From contig JAGUXE010000151.1 in NCBI GenBank assembly GCA_020061995.1, positions 1 to 55,511 of the forward strand: a stretch of DNA of 55,511 bases. The letters run 5' to 3'. Positions 7,146-17,150 of this stretch are shown here, piece after piece (within the stretch, counting starts at the first letter, position 1; every line of letters starts with the position of its first letter). The translations under genes and the position numbers were made by a program. The stretch comes from Ignavibacteriales bacterium. Lineage in GTDB: Bacteria; Bacteroidota; Ignavibacteria; Ignavibacteriales; Ignavibacteriaceae. Below the pieces are notes generated by a model that saw nothing but the letters and a program-made list of their open reading frames with translations, ran no database searches and had not been told where the DNA came from.

Positions 7146-10130
7146 TTATAAACCCAACCCGGGTTTGAATATAACTCCTTTGTTTTGCTGTCCGTTTATA
7201 CGAACTGTAATTTCTTCATCAAAACAGAAGTGTTTGGTAAACTGTAATGTTTCAACCGGAGTTTCTTTTAGAAGCCAATCCCAATCAATAAATCCGCTTT
7301 TTCCTAAAGGACTCACAGTAAAATAACCTATACGAAACGAAGTGAGATTTTGAAAGAAGTGAGAACCTTGTGATGGAGTGACATCAAAATTCTTGAAGCC
7401 TGCCTCAACAATGACGCTTGCTCCGGAAATTTGATCCCATGTAACCGGAATGCCGAGCCAGTTATCAAGAGTTCCCCATCTTCCGACACCGATTAGAATA
7501 TATGGGCGTCTATCCTGAAGAAGTTTTGCATTTAATGATGCAACCTCAAGTGCGGTTTCTCTACTTTTCCCTCTGTCAAAAAGATGATAATCGACAGCAA
7601 TAATATCATGGATTCCGCGATAAGCTCCATTACCAAGCACCTGGCAACTATGACAAATTAAATCATCATGCTTCACTTTATCAACATCCAGTTCTTCTAC
7701 TTCATGACTTAAAACCAAAGGACGCATTTGTAATAAACCAAATTGCTTTGGTTGACCTTTGGGAACATTCATGTTTACTGCAAATTCTAATTCTACATCA
7801 ACGCCCATACCCCAAGATCCAATTTCTAAAAGCATATCAAGAATCTCGGCAAGCGGAAAAACTTTATGCTTAAGTATCGGTGCAAAAGTAACGACGCGCT
7901 GCCCCGGGCGAGATATCCCATCATAAACTGCATCGTTTTCGCTAGAGTAGGTTGAGCCTGAATAATAGAGAGTTTTATCTTCTTCTGCTTTTGATAGATC
8001 GTAACTATGTACAAGCATATCATGTGTTTGATTTACGTTGTGATTTAACTTTCCGTTTAAATCTAGTGCGTAAAAGCTTTGTTGAGCTGTTCTTATTGTT
8101 TCTTTTGCGGAAAAGAATTGTAATAAATGTTTCGGATACTTTGGACAAAATCTTACTGAATTACCTCCATCGACCACAGTCTTCCCAAGTCCCAAAGCAA
8201 CCATCGCAATTCCATCGCTTGCTTTTTGCGGTGCAGTAGGGTAAAAGTTGTATGACTTTGCAACCCCTGCAAAATCGGGATAAAATCTATCTTTATGTGC
8301 AGCCCCAACCATAGTTTGGATTACAATTGCCATCTTTTCTTCTTCTAATCTATATGTTGTTGCCTTCATATAGTCTCGTGCTTTTTGGAAGAATGTTGAA
8401 GCATATACACATTTTATACTTTGAAGCAGTTCATCAAGTCTAACATTTATATCAGGATTATTATTCGGTATCATATAAGTTTCGTAAACACCGGCGAATG
8501 GCTGATATTGAGAATCTTCTAATAGAGATGAGGAACGAACTGCAAGAGGGACATTCACAATTTCAAGTAATTCAAGTAACTGTCGAGTTATTACTTGAGG
8601 GAATTTTTCAGCAGCCACAAATTTTCTTGTAAGTTCAACATCATCAACTGAATTATATGCTGAATTATGTAGTTGATTTTCTTCAAGAAATTGATCAAAC
8701 ACCTCCGTTCCAATAACAACGGCTGAAGGTACAGTTAAATGAACTCCTTCAAATTTGTTTGTAAGACCAAAATTATTTACCAACATATTAACGAAACCCA
8801 AACCTCTTGCTTTTCCCCCAAGTGAACCGCCACCTATGCGGGCAAAACTATTTTCGGGATCAAAAGTATCTTTCGAAAAATCTGTGATTATACCACGTTG
8901 GCGTAATTCGAGATAGAGATTTATTGCATTAATTAACTCTTGTCTGAGTCCTTCCAGCGTAGCAAAATCTGAAACTTTTCTTGGACGTAATCGATGAGCT
9001 AACCAAAATTCTGTTCTTGCTTTTAACCAATTTGAAAAGTGATTTCTCTCAGCATGATATTTAATGCTTTCTTCGGGAACAGATCGCAGTTGTTCTTCAA
9101 GTTCAATAAGGTTGGAAGCGCGCCCAACTTCATGTAAATCGGGAGTTCTAAAAACAAAATCACCGAACCCGAAATTGTTAATCATAAATTCTGACAATTC
9201 ATGGAGCAGTCGGGGCGAACCTTTTTGAAGAAATGTTGCGCCAAGACTTCTTGCTCTTTCTGCATACTCGGTACTACTTGATTGAATAACGATTGGAATA
9301 TCTTTTTGGCGTTCCAAAATACTCATCGCAAGCTTTAACCCCGCTTCGGGATCTTTTACCCCTTGATATTTAAAGTTGATATCAGAGATTACTCCAAGAA
9401 TAGTGCTTTCATATTTTTCGTAGAAGCTCCATGCTTCTTCATAATTTGTACAGAGAATAATTTTGGGTCGAGCGCGCATTCGCAAAAATTTGTGTGTTAG
9501 GTTTACCCCTTCGGCTATTAATCGTTGTGAGTGTTTAAATATCTCAGCATATATTAAAGGAAGATAAGCCGAATAAAACTTAACATTATCTTCAACAAGA
9601 ATGATGGTTTGTACTTCTGCAATTTTAGTATCGTTTTCGATATTAAGACGATCTTCAAGATATTTAATGATTCCGATAAGTAATTTGTAATCTCCCTGCC
9701 ATATAAAAATTCTTTCGAAGATAGAGGTATCATAATTTGAAACAAGCTCTTTTCGTTCACGGTTATCATAAGCGAGGAGTATAATCGGTGTATCAATTCC
9801 TGTTTGACGCACCATCTGAGCAAAACGAATAACATGCATATCTTCTATATGAAGCGTTGAAATGATAAGATCATAATTATTATTCGATGCTAATTCAAGG
9901 GCTTCTTCTCCGGTTGAAACGTGCGTAATTTCGGGGGCGTGACTGAGGTTAAGGCTTTGATACTCAAGTCGGATGAGATCATATAATCTTCCATCTTCTT
10001 CAAATAAATAGTAATCGTATAAACTTGAGACAAGAAGTATGTCGCGGATTTTAAATTTCATCAGCTTTTGAAATTTTTTAATCCGGCTTCCGAAATTATC
10101 TTCTATTTTAAAATGCTTCAACTTATTCAT
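7146..10130 (-). CDS. Receiver-receiver-PEP/pyruvate-binding (PPDK_N) fusion protein
   Basis: 994 residues. Residues about 30-165 look like a degenerate CheY receiver (ILLVSS and YDLIIST replace the acidic residues). Residues about 173-318 look like a complete receiver: Glu180/Asp181, phospho-acceptor Asp250 in VISDINF, Ser284/285 and Lys303. A linker to about 425 is followed by an ATP-grasp domain of the pyruvate phosphate dikinase/PEP synthase N-terminal type, with GGGSLGGKARGL (Lys440) and AVRSSSLLEDS (Arg532). The C-terminal half continues this fold (for example GVGRWGTLDNWLG). The swivelling phosphohistidine domain and the PEP TIM barrel of true PEP synthase are absent. It may therefore be a nucleotide-binding or phosphotransfer output controlled by phosphorelay. 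The partner kinase is not nearby. Confidence 0.8.
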   Translation of the reverse strand: MNKLKHFKIEDNFGSRIKKFQKLMKFKIRDILLVSSLYDYYLFEEDGRLYDLIRLEYQSLNLSHAPEITHVSTGEEALELASNNNYDLIISTLHIEDMHVIRFAQMVRQTGIDTPIILLAYDNRERKELVSNYDTSIFERIFIWQGDYKLLIGIIKYLEDRLNIENDTKIAEVQTIILVEDNVKFYSAYLPLIYAEIFKHSQRLIAEGVNLTHKFLRMRARPKIILCTNYEEAWSFYEKYESTILGVISDINFKYQGVKDPEAGLKLAMSILERQKDIPIVIQSSSTEYAERARSLGATFLQKGSPRLLHELSEFMINNFGFGDFVFRTPDLHEVGRASNLIELEEQLRSVPEESIKYHAERNHFSNWLKARTEFWLAHRLRPRKVSDFATLEGLRQELINAINLYLELRQRGIITDFSKDTFDPENSFARIGGGSLGGKARGLGFVNMLVNNFGLTNKFEGVHLTVPSAVVIGTEVFDQFLEENQLHNSAYNSVDDVELTRKFVAAEKFPQVITRQLLELLEIVNVPLAVRSSSLLEDSQYQPFAGVYETYMIPNNNPDINVRLDELLQSIKCVYASTFFQKARDYMKATTYRLEEEKMAIVIQTMVGAAHKDRFYPDFAGVAKSYNFYPTAPQKASDGIAMVALGLGKTVVDGGNSVRFCPKYPKHLLQFFSAKETIRTAQQSFYALDLNGKLNHNVNQTHDMLVHSYDLSKAEEDKTLYYSGSTYSSENDAVYDGISRPGQRVVTFAPILKHKVFPLAEILDMLLEIGSWGMGVDVELEFAVNMNVPKGQPKQFGLLQMRPLVLSHEVEELDVDKVKHDDLICHSCQVLGNGAYRGIHDIIAVDYHLFDRGKSRETALEVASLNAKLLQDRRPYILIGVGRWGTLDNWLGIPVTWDQISGASVIVEAGFKNFDVTPSQGSHFFQNLTSFRIGYFTVSPLGKSGFIDWDWLLKETPVETLQFTKHFCFDEEITVRINGQQNKGVIFKPGLGL

Positions 10131-10206
10131 AAAATTCCGATTGAGATTACGTTGTTCTACCTATTTATTCAAATAGTTTTGATGGATATCTTCGAAGGGC
10201 AAATAT

Positions 10207-10251
10207 ATAAAAAAATACTCTTTCCCCTCAAAATTAATGAGGAGAAAGAGT
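10207..10251 (-). terminator. Rho-independent terminator of gdhA
   Basis: On the minus strand, a 14-bp stem with one mismatch (arms 10238-10251 and 10217-10230, ACTCTTTC/GAAAGAGT outermost) and a 7-base loop is followed by ATTTTTTTAT. It starts about 27 bases after the gdhA stop. Confidence 0.85.
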
Positions 10252-10277
10252 AAATAAATTATTTAATTACAGAAACC

Positions 10278-12046
<1,769 letters not shown>

Positions 12047-12075
12047 TTGAAATAAAACGGAATATTAGGTACAAT
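12047..12075 (+). promoter_or_regulatory. Sigma-70-type promoter of the RNA candidate
   Basis: TTGAAA (12047-12052), a spacer of exactly 17 bases and TACAAT (12070-12075). Transcription would start near 12082. It is the best-matched vegetative promoter I noticed in the window. Confidence 0.6.
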
Positions 12076-12081
12076 ATTTTT

Positions 12082-12241
12082 TAAGGGGAAAAGTGGTTCC
12101 CCGCCTGATTTATTTTACCATAAAAGGAATATTACTTGCAATTAGTAACTTCAAAATTTAACTTTGACTAATTGATTCATTAAGACTACCCCCCTTAGTG
12201 GATCGACCCATGCCCGGTTGGACCCTCCACCGGGCTTTTTT
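12082..12241 (+). ncRNA. Candidate structured non-coding RNA (about 160 nt) upstream of ilvE
   Basis: The segment has a well-spaced promoter before it, an intrinsic terminator at its end and no worthwhile reading frame. Predicted structure: the 5' end TAAGGGG (12082-12088) can pair with CCCCTTA (12191-12197), closing a long rod whose tip is CAATTAGT (12139-12146) paired with ACTAATTG (12167-12174). Alternatively GGGGAA (12085-12090) pairs locally with TTCCCC (12097-12102). The closing stem, large internal loop and apical stem recall 6S RNA, but I cannot assign a family. It could instead be an attenuated leader of ilvE, although ilvE seems to have its own -10 downstream at 12277. Confidence 0.5.
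12212..12241 (+). terminator. Strong Rho-independent terminator upstream of ilvE
   Basis: GCCCGGT (12212-12218) pairs with ACCGGGC (12229-12235). Two further GG/CC pairs form across a single-base bulge, and six T residues follow at 12236-12241. No coding sequence precedes it on the plus strand, so it ends the RNA candidate or an ilvE leader. Confidence 0.85.
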
Positions 12242-12276
12242 ACTTTAAAATGTCGATTATTTTCCGTAAATATGCT

Positions 12277-12282
12277 TACAAT
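12277..12282 (+). promoter_or_regulatory. Possible -10 element of ilvE
   Basis: TACAAT lies 30 bases before the ilvE start and downstream of the terminator, the same hexamer as in the RNA promoter. The -35 region is poorly matched, so the call is tentative. Confidence 0.3.
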
Positions 12283-12312
12283 ATGTTTAACTTTTAGGAA
12301 AGGGGAAGTCTC

Positions 12313-13395
12313 GTGAAAAATATTCGCTATGAACTTCTCAACCGTGAAAATAATGTTACTCTTCCACCTGAGTTAGGCTTCGGTCAAATATTTACCGATC
12401 ATGTTTTCGAAATGGATTATTCACCCGAAAAAGGTTGGCACAATTCAGTTATCAAACCTCTATCAAAACTCTCGGTTCATCCTGCTGCTATGTTTATTCA
12501 TTATGGACAAGCCGCTTTTGAAGGGATGAAAGCTTTTAAAACCGAAGATAATCAGATTGTTCTATTCAGACCCGACAGACATTTTATCCGCTTAAATAAT
12601 TCAGCAAAAAGATTATGCATGCCGGAATTAGATGTTGAATTTGCTATTCATGCGCTTAAAGAATTGGTGTCAATTGAAAGACATTGGATTCCCAATCGCA
12701 AAGGTGAATCACTATATATCAGACCGTTTCTGTTTGCCCTTGATACTCAACTTGGCGTGCGTCCTTCAAATACTTATAAATTTATAATTCTTCTATCACC
12801 TGTGGGGGCTTATTATCCTGAAGGATTTAAACCCGTTAAAATACTTGTTCAAGATGAATATGTAAGAACAGTACGTAAAGGAATGGGCGAATGTAAAACT
12901 CCCGGTAATTATGCTGCTAGTTTGTTGGCAGCCGAGATTGCTCGTAAACAAGGATTTACTCAAGTTCTTTGGCTCGATGGTGTAGAGCAAAAGTATGTTG
13001 AAGAAGTAGGAACGATGAACATCTTCATTCATTTTAAAGATGAGGTTGCTACTCCAAAACTTACAGGCGGAATTTTGCATGGGGTTACCCGTGCCTCAGT
13101 AATTCATCTTTTACGTGATTGGGGAATGACGGTAAATGAAAGATTGATTAGCATGACTGAACTTATAGAAGAGTATCACAAGGGGAATGTCCTTGGTGTT
13201 TTCGGAACCGGGACAGCTGCTGTAATTTCTTCGGTAGGTGAAATTAAATATCAGAACGAATTACTTAAATTTAACAATGGTGAACCCGAAGAATTGGAAG
13301 TCCGCTTATTCGATGAAATGATTGGATTCCACTACGGAAAAATAGCTGATCGTTTCGGATGGCTTCAACAAGTGCCAATTCCCGTTTCAGTTTAA
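12313..13395 (+). CDS. ilvE: Branched-chain amino acid aminotransferase
   Basis: 360 residues, the longer BCAT form (BCAT/Eca39-like), a fold-type IV PLP enzyme. It transfers amino groups between glutamate and the 2-oxo acids of Leu, Ile and Val. The PLP Schiff-base lysine is Lys195 in ECKTPGNYAASLLA, followed by QVLWLDG and EEVGTMNIF. The N-terminal HYGQAAFEGMKAF and RPDRHFIRLN motifs are also typical. The start is GTG at 12313, chosen because AGGAAAGGGG lies just upstream. The upstream terminated transcript makes attenuation possible. A terminator follows at 13422-13451. Confidence 0.95.
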   Translation: MKNIRYELLNRENNVTLPPELGFGQIFTDHVFEMDYSPEKGWHNSVIKPLSKLSVHPAAMFIHYGQAAFEGMKAFKTEDNQIVLFRPDRHFIRLNNSAKRLCMPELDVEFAIHALKELVSIERHWIPNRKGESLYIRPFLFALDTQLGVRPSNTYKFIILLSPVGAYYPEGFKPVKILVQDEYVRTVRKGMGECKTPGNYAASLLAAEIARKQGFTQVLWLDGVEQKYVEEVGTMNIFIHFKDEVATPKLTGGILHGVTRASVIHLLRDWGMTVNERLISMTELIEEYHKGNVLGVFGTGTAAVISSVGEIKYQNELLKFNNGEPEELEVRLFDEMIGFHYGKIADRFGWLQQVPIPVSV

Positions 13396-13421
13396 TTATT
13401 TTTTAACATTTTCTTAATAAG

Positions 13422-13451
13422 AAAACTCTTCTTTTACGAGAAGAGTTTTTT
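13422..13451 (+). terminator. Rho-independent terminator of ilvE
   Basis: An 11-bp perfect stem, AAAACTCTTCT (13422-13432) with AGAAGAGTTTT (13439-13449), loop TTTACG, followed by more T. It begins 27 bases after the ilvE stop. Confidence 0.85.
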
Positions 13452-13483
13452 ATTTTAACCAGTATTCAAAAATCGAGTTATCT

Positions 13484-14581
13484 ATGTACAAAAAATCTTT
13501 AATTGTTTTTCTAATTTTGTTTATATCTATCCAACTGTTTGGCGAAACTCCAACTCGTCCTAAAAATATTATTATTATGATTGGTGACGGAATGGGGGTT
13601 AATTACGTAAGCACAGAAGTTTTACGAAATCCTCACTCCCCATTTCGTGAATTTAGCTACTCCGGGTTTTCAGTAACTTGCTCAGCGGATAAACTAATTA
13701 CAGATTCGGCTGCAGGGGCTACAGCTTTACTTTCCGGATATAGAACAAACAACGGACATGTCGGTTCTGACACTTCCGGAATAAATCTTAAATCTATTTT
13801 TGATTATTCTAGAGAGAAAAATTATGTCTCGGGTATCGTTGTAACAAGCGGAATTACTCATGCAACTCCTGCTGCATTATACGCAAATGTTAAATCAAGG
13901 AAAGAAGAATTTGATATTGCTGATCAATTAATAGAAAGTAATGTGGATGTCTTTATTGGTGGTGGGAGAAAATTCTTTTTACCGATTGAAATAAATGGTA
14001 TCCGTGAAGACGGAATTAATCTGCTTAAAGAGTTAAACAAGTTTGGTTACAGCTATTTTGAAGATTATGCCTCCTTGAATGAATCTAAAACAACTAATAA
14101 AATTGCTGCATTGCTTGAAGTTGATGCACTACCCCCTGCTTCTAAAAGAGATTATTCCCTGGGGGACTTAACAAAAATTGCAATTGATAATCTTAAAAAA
14201 AACGAATCCGGATTTATATTATTGGTAGAAGGTTCGCAAATTGACTGGGCAGGACACGATAATAACACTGATTATGCAATTTCTGAAATGACGGATTTCG
14301 CGAAATCTGTTAAAGTTTGTTTAGACTTTGCTAAGGAAGATAAACACACTCTGGTTTTAGTTACAGCCGATCATGAAACCGGAGGGATGTCAATAAAAAA
14401 AGGATCTCTTGATGGGAATTTTGAGCTCGGTTGGACACATAAAAGTCATACCGCCGAAATGGTTCCTGTCTTTACAGAGGGTCCGGGTGCGGAGTTATTT
14501 AAAGGTATAAATGATAATTTTGAAATCGGAAGAAAACTGATAAGACTGGTTAATCCCGAAATTCAGTTTGATAAAAAATAA
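13484..14581 (+). CDS. Alkaline phosphatase (PhoA superfamily), secreted
   Basis: 365 residues. A signal peptide (MYKKSLIVFLILFISIQLFG) is followed by NIIIMIGDGMG with metal-binding Asp35. The nucleophile motif TDSAAGAT lies at residues 73-80, with Ser75 at the phosphorylated position. Later metal ligands are visible in EGSQIDWAGHDN, TADHETGG and the final HTAEMVPV. Expected role: periplasmic or outer-surface phosphomonoester hydrolysis. It is shorter than E. coli PhoA, lacking some insertions, as in many Bacteroidota enzymes. It is a single-gene unit between two terminators. No Pho box was recognised. Confidence 0.92.
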   Translation: MYKKSLIVFLILFISIQLFGETPTRPKNIIIMIGDGMGVNYVSTEVLRNPHSPFREFSYSGFSVTCSADKLITDSAAGATALLSGYRTNNGHVGSDTSGINLKSIFDYSREKNYVSGIVVTSGITHATPAALYANVKSRKEEFDIADQLIESNVDVFIGGGRKFFLPIEINGIREDGINLLKELNKFGYSYFEDYASLNESKTTNKIAALLEVDALPPASKRDYSLGDLTKIAIDNLKKNESGFILLVEGSQIDWAGHDNNTDYAISEMTDFAKSVKVCLDFAKEDKHTLVLVTADHETGGMSIKKGSLDGNFELGWTHKSHTAEMVPVFTEGPGAELFKGINDNFEIGRKLIRLVNPEIQFDKK

Positions 14582-14600
14582 ACTCTTAAATATTCTTAAT

Positions 14601-14631
14601 AAAAAACCCACGATAAACTCGTGGGTTTTTT
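14601..14631. terminator. Bidirectional terminator between the alkaline phosphatase and yceI genes
   Basis: A perfect 13-bp inverted repeat (14601-14613 and 14619-14631; core ACCCACGA/TCGTGGGT) with loop TAAAC. It carries A6 on one side and T6 on the other, so it can end both convergent transcripts. Confidence 0.9.
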
Positions 14632-14659
14632 ATTCAATAGTTGATGAGTTAACACAAAT

Positions 14660-15235
14660 TTATTTTACTACGAACTGAGCATTTAAAGTAATTTTTACTT
14701 CTTTACCAACTACCAGAGAGCCTGTTTCAATAGCTTTACTCCAGTTCAAACCGTAGTCAAATCTGTTTACGTTTGTTGTAGCTGTGTAGCCAACTTTTGT
14801 ATTCCCCCATGGGTCTTTTACCTGTCCATTAAACTTCCCATCAAGAGTAACTTTTTTAGTAACGCCACGCATTGTTAAATCACCATGAATCTTTAAGCCG
14901 TTTTTCCCTGTCATTTCGATTTTACTACTTACAAATTTTATTTCCGGATGGTTTTCTGAATCAAAAAAATCAGCGGATTTTAAGTGATTATCACGGTCAC
15001 TATTTTCGGTATCAATTGATGATACTTTAATAGTTGCTTCAACTTTTTCCAATTCACCTTTTGCGTTAGGTGAAGCCTTTACCTCAAATTCCTTGAAAGT
15101 CCCGTCAACATCTGTTATTACCAAATGGCTAACACTGAATTTAACACCGCTGTGTGAACGATCTAAAGTCCATGTTTGTGCAAAGATTGATGTTGAAAGA
15201 ATTAATACGAACATTAGAGCAAAGAATTGTTTCAT
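14660..15235 (-). CDS. yceI: YceI family periplasmic lipid-binding-like protein
   Basis: 191 residues. A signal peptide ends at SIFA-Q near residue 20. The YceI beta-barrel follows with typical WTLDRSHSGVKFSVSHL, SADFFDSENHPEIKF, GDLTMRGVTKKVTL and VGKEVKITLNAQF motifs. YceI proteins bind polyprenoid-like lipids in a lipocalin-like pocket and are induced by stress; the exact ligand here is unknown. AGGAG precedes the ATG. It lies 30 bases after the pirin gene, with marR further upstream on the same strand, a cassette probably controlled by the operators at 16163 and 16673. Confidence 0.93.
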   Translation of the reverse strand: MKQFFALMFVLILSTSIFAQTWTLDRSHSGVKFSVSHLVITDVDGTFKEFEVKASPNAKGELEKVEATIKVSSIDTENSDRDNHLKSADFFDSENHPEIKFVSSKIEMTGKNGLKIHGDLTMRGVTKKVTLDGKFNGQVKDPWGNTKVGYTATTNVNRFDYGLNWSKAIETGSLVVGKEVKITLNAQFVVK

Positions 15236-15265
15236 GTGTGACTCCTTTTTTTGTTATTATATTTA

Positions 15266-15976
15266 TTAATTGAAATTCATTGATACTTCGAATGCTATTA
15301 ATTCTGTAGCGCTCTTAGCTTTTAACTTAAAAATTTCATTGCCGGTAACTTCAATTGCATCTCCGGTTGCGTAAACTTGATTATCTAATTCAACTTGACC
15401 GCTAATAATATGCAGATAAAATCCGCGTCCCTCTTCATTCGTAAATGAAAGTTCTTGTTCATTCTCAAGTGAAGATATATATATTGATGTATCTTGATTA
15501 ATGAAGATCGTGTCTTCATCAATATTAGGTGAAGCAACTTTTAGCAATTTATTTTTACGCTCTTCAACGCTCCAAGATCGTTGATCATATGACGGTGCTA
15601 GTCCGGCTTTATTTGGGACAATCCAAATTTGTAAAAGATGAACAGGGTTATTTTGTGAGCTATTAAATTCGGAGTGATAAACCCCTTTTCCGGCTGTCAT
15701 TTTTTGTAATTCACCGGCACGAATTATTTCATGAGTTCCGGTACTGTCCTTATGCTCAAGTGCTCCGCTTAAAACGTATGTTACAATTTCCATATTTTGA
15801 TGTGGATGAGTTGGAAATCCACCCCCTGGGGCAACAATGTCATCGTTAATCACACGAAGTGGCCCAAAATGCATGTTTTGTGGATCATAATATTCACCGA
15901 ATGAAAAACTGTGATAGCTTTCTAGCCATTCCCACTTTGTTGCACCACGATTATTGCCTTTTTTTATTGTGATCAT
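15266..15976 (-). CDS. Pirin family protein (YhhW-like bicupin)
   Basis: 236 residues with two cupin folds. Metal ligands in the first cupin are His57 and His59 in THPHQNMEIVTYVLSG, and His101 and Glu103 in GVYHSEFN, the pattern of pirins with quercetin 2,3-dioxygenase activity. The N-terminal SYHSFSFGEYYDPQNMHFGPLRV region is characteristic of the YhhW subgroup. The physiological substrate is unknown; pirins often respond to redox or electrophile stress. It is the first of two genes (with yceI), 220 bases downstream of marR. That gap contains one copy of the marR palindrome. Confidence 0.92.
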   Translation of the reverse strand: MITIKKGNNRGATKWEWLESYHSFSFGEYYDPQNMHFGPLRVINDDIVAPGGGFPTHPHQNMEIVTYVLSGALEHKDSTGTHEIIRAGELQKMTAGKGVYHSEFNSSQNNPVHLLQIWIVPNKAGLAPSYDQRSWSVEERKNKLLKVASPNIDEDTIFINQDTSIYISSLENEQELSFTNEEGRGFYLHIISGQVELDNQVYATGDAIEVTGNEIFKLKAKSATELIAFEVSMNFN

Positions 15977-16162
15977 ATCATCTCTTTTCTTTTAAATAAC
16001 GCCTTCAAAGTCTTCAGAAATGTCATTTACATTACATATTCATCATTAAACACTTAACCAACACAGCACCATTTCTTCCAACGATGAAGGCGCAGGGGAA
16101 ATCATTATTATTATAACCGATTAACGAATTAAAAAGTTTCAATCTCTTCTATTATTATCTTA

Positions 16163-16184
16163 AATATTTTAAACTTAAAATATT
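16163..16184. promoter_or_regulatory. Probable MarR operator upstream of pirin-yceI
   Basis: Perfect 10-2-10 palindrome AATATTTTAA-AC-TTAAAATATT. It shares the flanking CTTAAATATTTTAA with a second copy upstream of marR (16673-16692) and lies between the marR stop and the pirin promoter region. Confidence 0.65.
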
Positions 16185-16196
16185 ACGGCAAAAAAA

Positions 16197-16652
16197 TTAT
16201 TTGTCTTTTAGTCCGAAGCCCAATTTTTTAAGTAAAATGCTTAACTGTTCCTGTTCTTTAATACTTAGAACGGAAGCCAATTCTTTTATTCTTTCGGCAT
16301 GTTGAATAAAAATTCTTTCGAACAGTTCATGTCCCTTGTCTGTAAGTTGAACAATAATTGTACGGCGGTCTTCCTTACTGTGGACACGTTCAACTAGCCC
16401 TTCTTTTTCAAGATTATCGACTACAAGAGTCATATTTCCACCACTGACAAGCTGTTTCGAACAAAGAGTTCCAATTGTCATCGGTCCGAGATGTCCGAGA
16501 CATTCAAGTGCACCAAACTGGGGTTCGGTCAATCCGTAGTGTCTAATATCTTCAAGCGATTTTTTTGCAAAAACCGAGTGTGATCGAACTAACTTAACCC
16601 ACAATGAAAGGGCTAAATCTGTTTCCTTACCATATTTTTCTGTTGATTTCAT
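16197..16652 (-). CDS. MarR family transcriptional regulator
   Basis: 151 residues, the normal MarR length. The winged-helix part is visible as GLTEPQFGALECLGHLGPMTIGTLCSK then VDNLEKEGLVERVHSKEDRR, with the wing ending in TIIVQLTDKGHELF. Such dimers bind palindromic DNA and release it on binding phenols, peroxides or other ligands. Two near-identical AT-rich palindromes sit 20 bases before its own ATG and between it and pirin, so it is probably autoregulated and controls pirin-yceI. The ligand is not evident; no conserved redox cysteine pair is obvious, though a single Cys occurs in TLCSKQLV. Confidence 0.92.
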   Translation of the reverse strand: MKSTEKYGKETDLALSLWVKLVRSHSVFAKKSLEDIRHYGLTEPQFGALECLGHLGPMTIGTLCSKQLVSGGNMTLVVDNLEKEGLVERVHSKEDRRTIIVQLTDKGHELFERIFIQHAERIKELASVLSIKEQEQLSILLKKLGFGLKDK

Positions 16653-16672
16653 ATACTCTGCTTAAAACTTAA

Positions 16673-16692
16673 ATATTTTAATGTTAAAATAT
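16673..16692. promoter_or_regulatory. Probable MarR operator upstream of marR (autoregulation)
   Basis: Perfect 9-2-9 palindrome ATATTTTAA-TG-TTAAAATAT, ending 20 bases before the marR start at 16652. It differs from the copy at 16163-16184 only in the central dinucleotide and the outermost pair. Confidence 0.65.
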
Positions 16693-16917
16693 AATTTTTT
16701 TAAGTAATTGTCAAGGGGACGGAAAATTTTCCCGGGCTTCATTAAATTCTCGTTTTTTATACAAGCCATTTAAAGCGAGATTGATGCGACTAAGCTATTA
16801 TATTAATTATCGCATCCACAGTCTTGCTTTGGGCATGTTTGGAAATTATTATGTTGAAACTTATAATTGACAAGTAACAAATTATAAATATTTAAATTTG
16901 ATGAAGGGGCATTAATA

Positions 16918-17097
16918 ATGGCACAAGAGAAAACAGATTTATTGACGGCGGGGGCAATTGCAAAAGAGCTTGGAGTTTCAGGAGCAATGGTATCAAAGGC
17001 AATTAAAACTCTTGACTTAAAACCTGAGTTAAAAAAAGGAGCTTGTAGCTACTACTCAAAACAAACCTTGGCGAAAATAAAATCAAAATTAAAATAA
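16918..17097 (+). CDS. Small helix-turn-helix DNA-binding protein (59 aa)
   Basis: ATG at 16918 follows AAGGGG with about nine bases of spacing. The 59-residue product starts MAQEKTDLLTAGAIAKELGV and has a MerR-like helix-turn-helix: LTAGAIAKELGVSGAMVSKA, then a tail SYYSKQTLAKIKSKLK that would form the wing or second helix. It is smaller than any complete MerR protein and has no effector domain. It resembles small HTH proteins of Bacteroidota of unknown role. The next gene, a PH-domain protein, starts 53 bases downstream on the same strand and may be co-transcribed. Confidence 0.65.
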   Translation: MAQEKTDLLTAGAIAKELGVSGAMVSKAIKTLDLKPELKKGACSYYSKQTLAKIKSKLK

Positions 17098-17150
17098 ACT
17101 TTGTGGATTTTATCTGATTATAAAAATCTACATAGAAATCTCGAAACATC

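Noticed and set aside
12139..12174. ilv leader peptide starting at TTG 12136
   Set aside because: The 11-codon frame is not rich in Ile, Leu or Val, and the pairing there is better explained by RNA structure.
12085..12241. T-box riboswitch before ilvE
   Set aside because: GTGGTTCCCC is only vaguely like the T-box GGTGG sequence, lies at the wrong end of the leader, and no specifier stem is seen.
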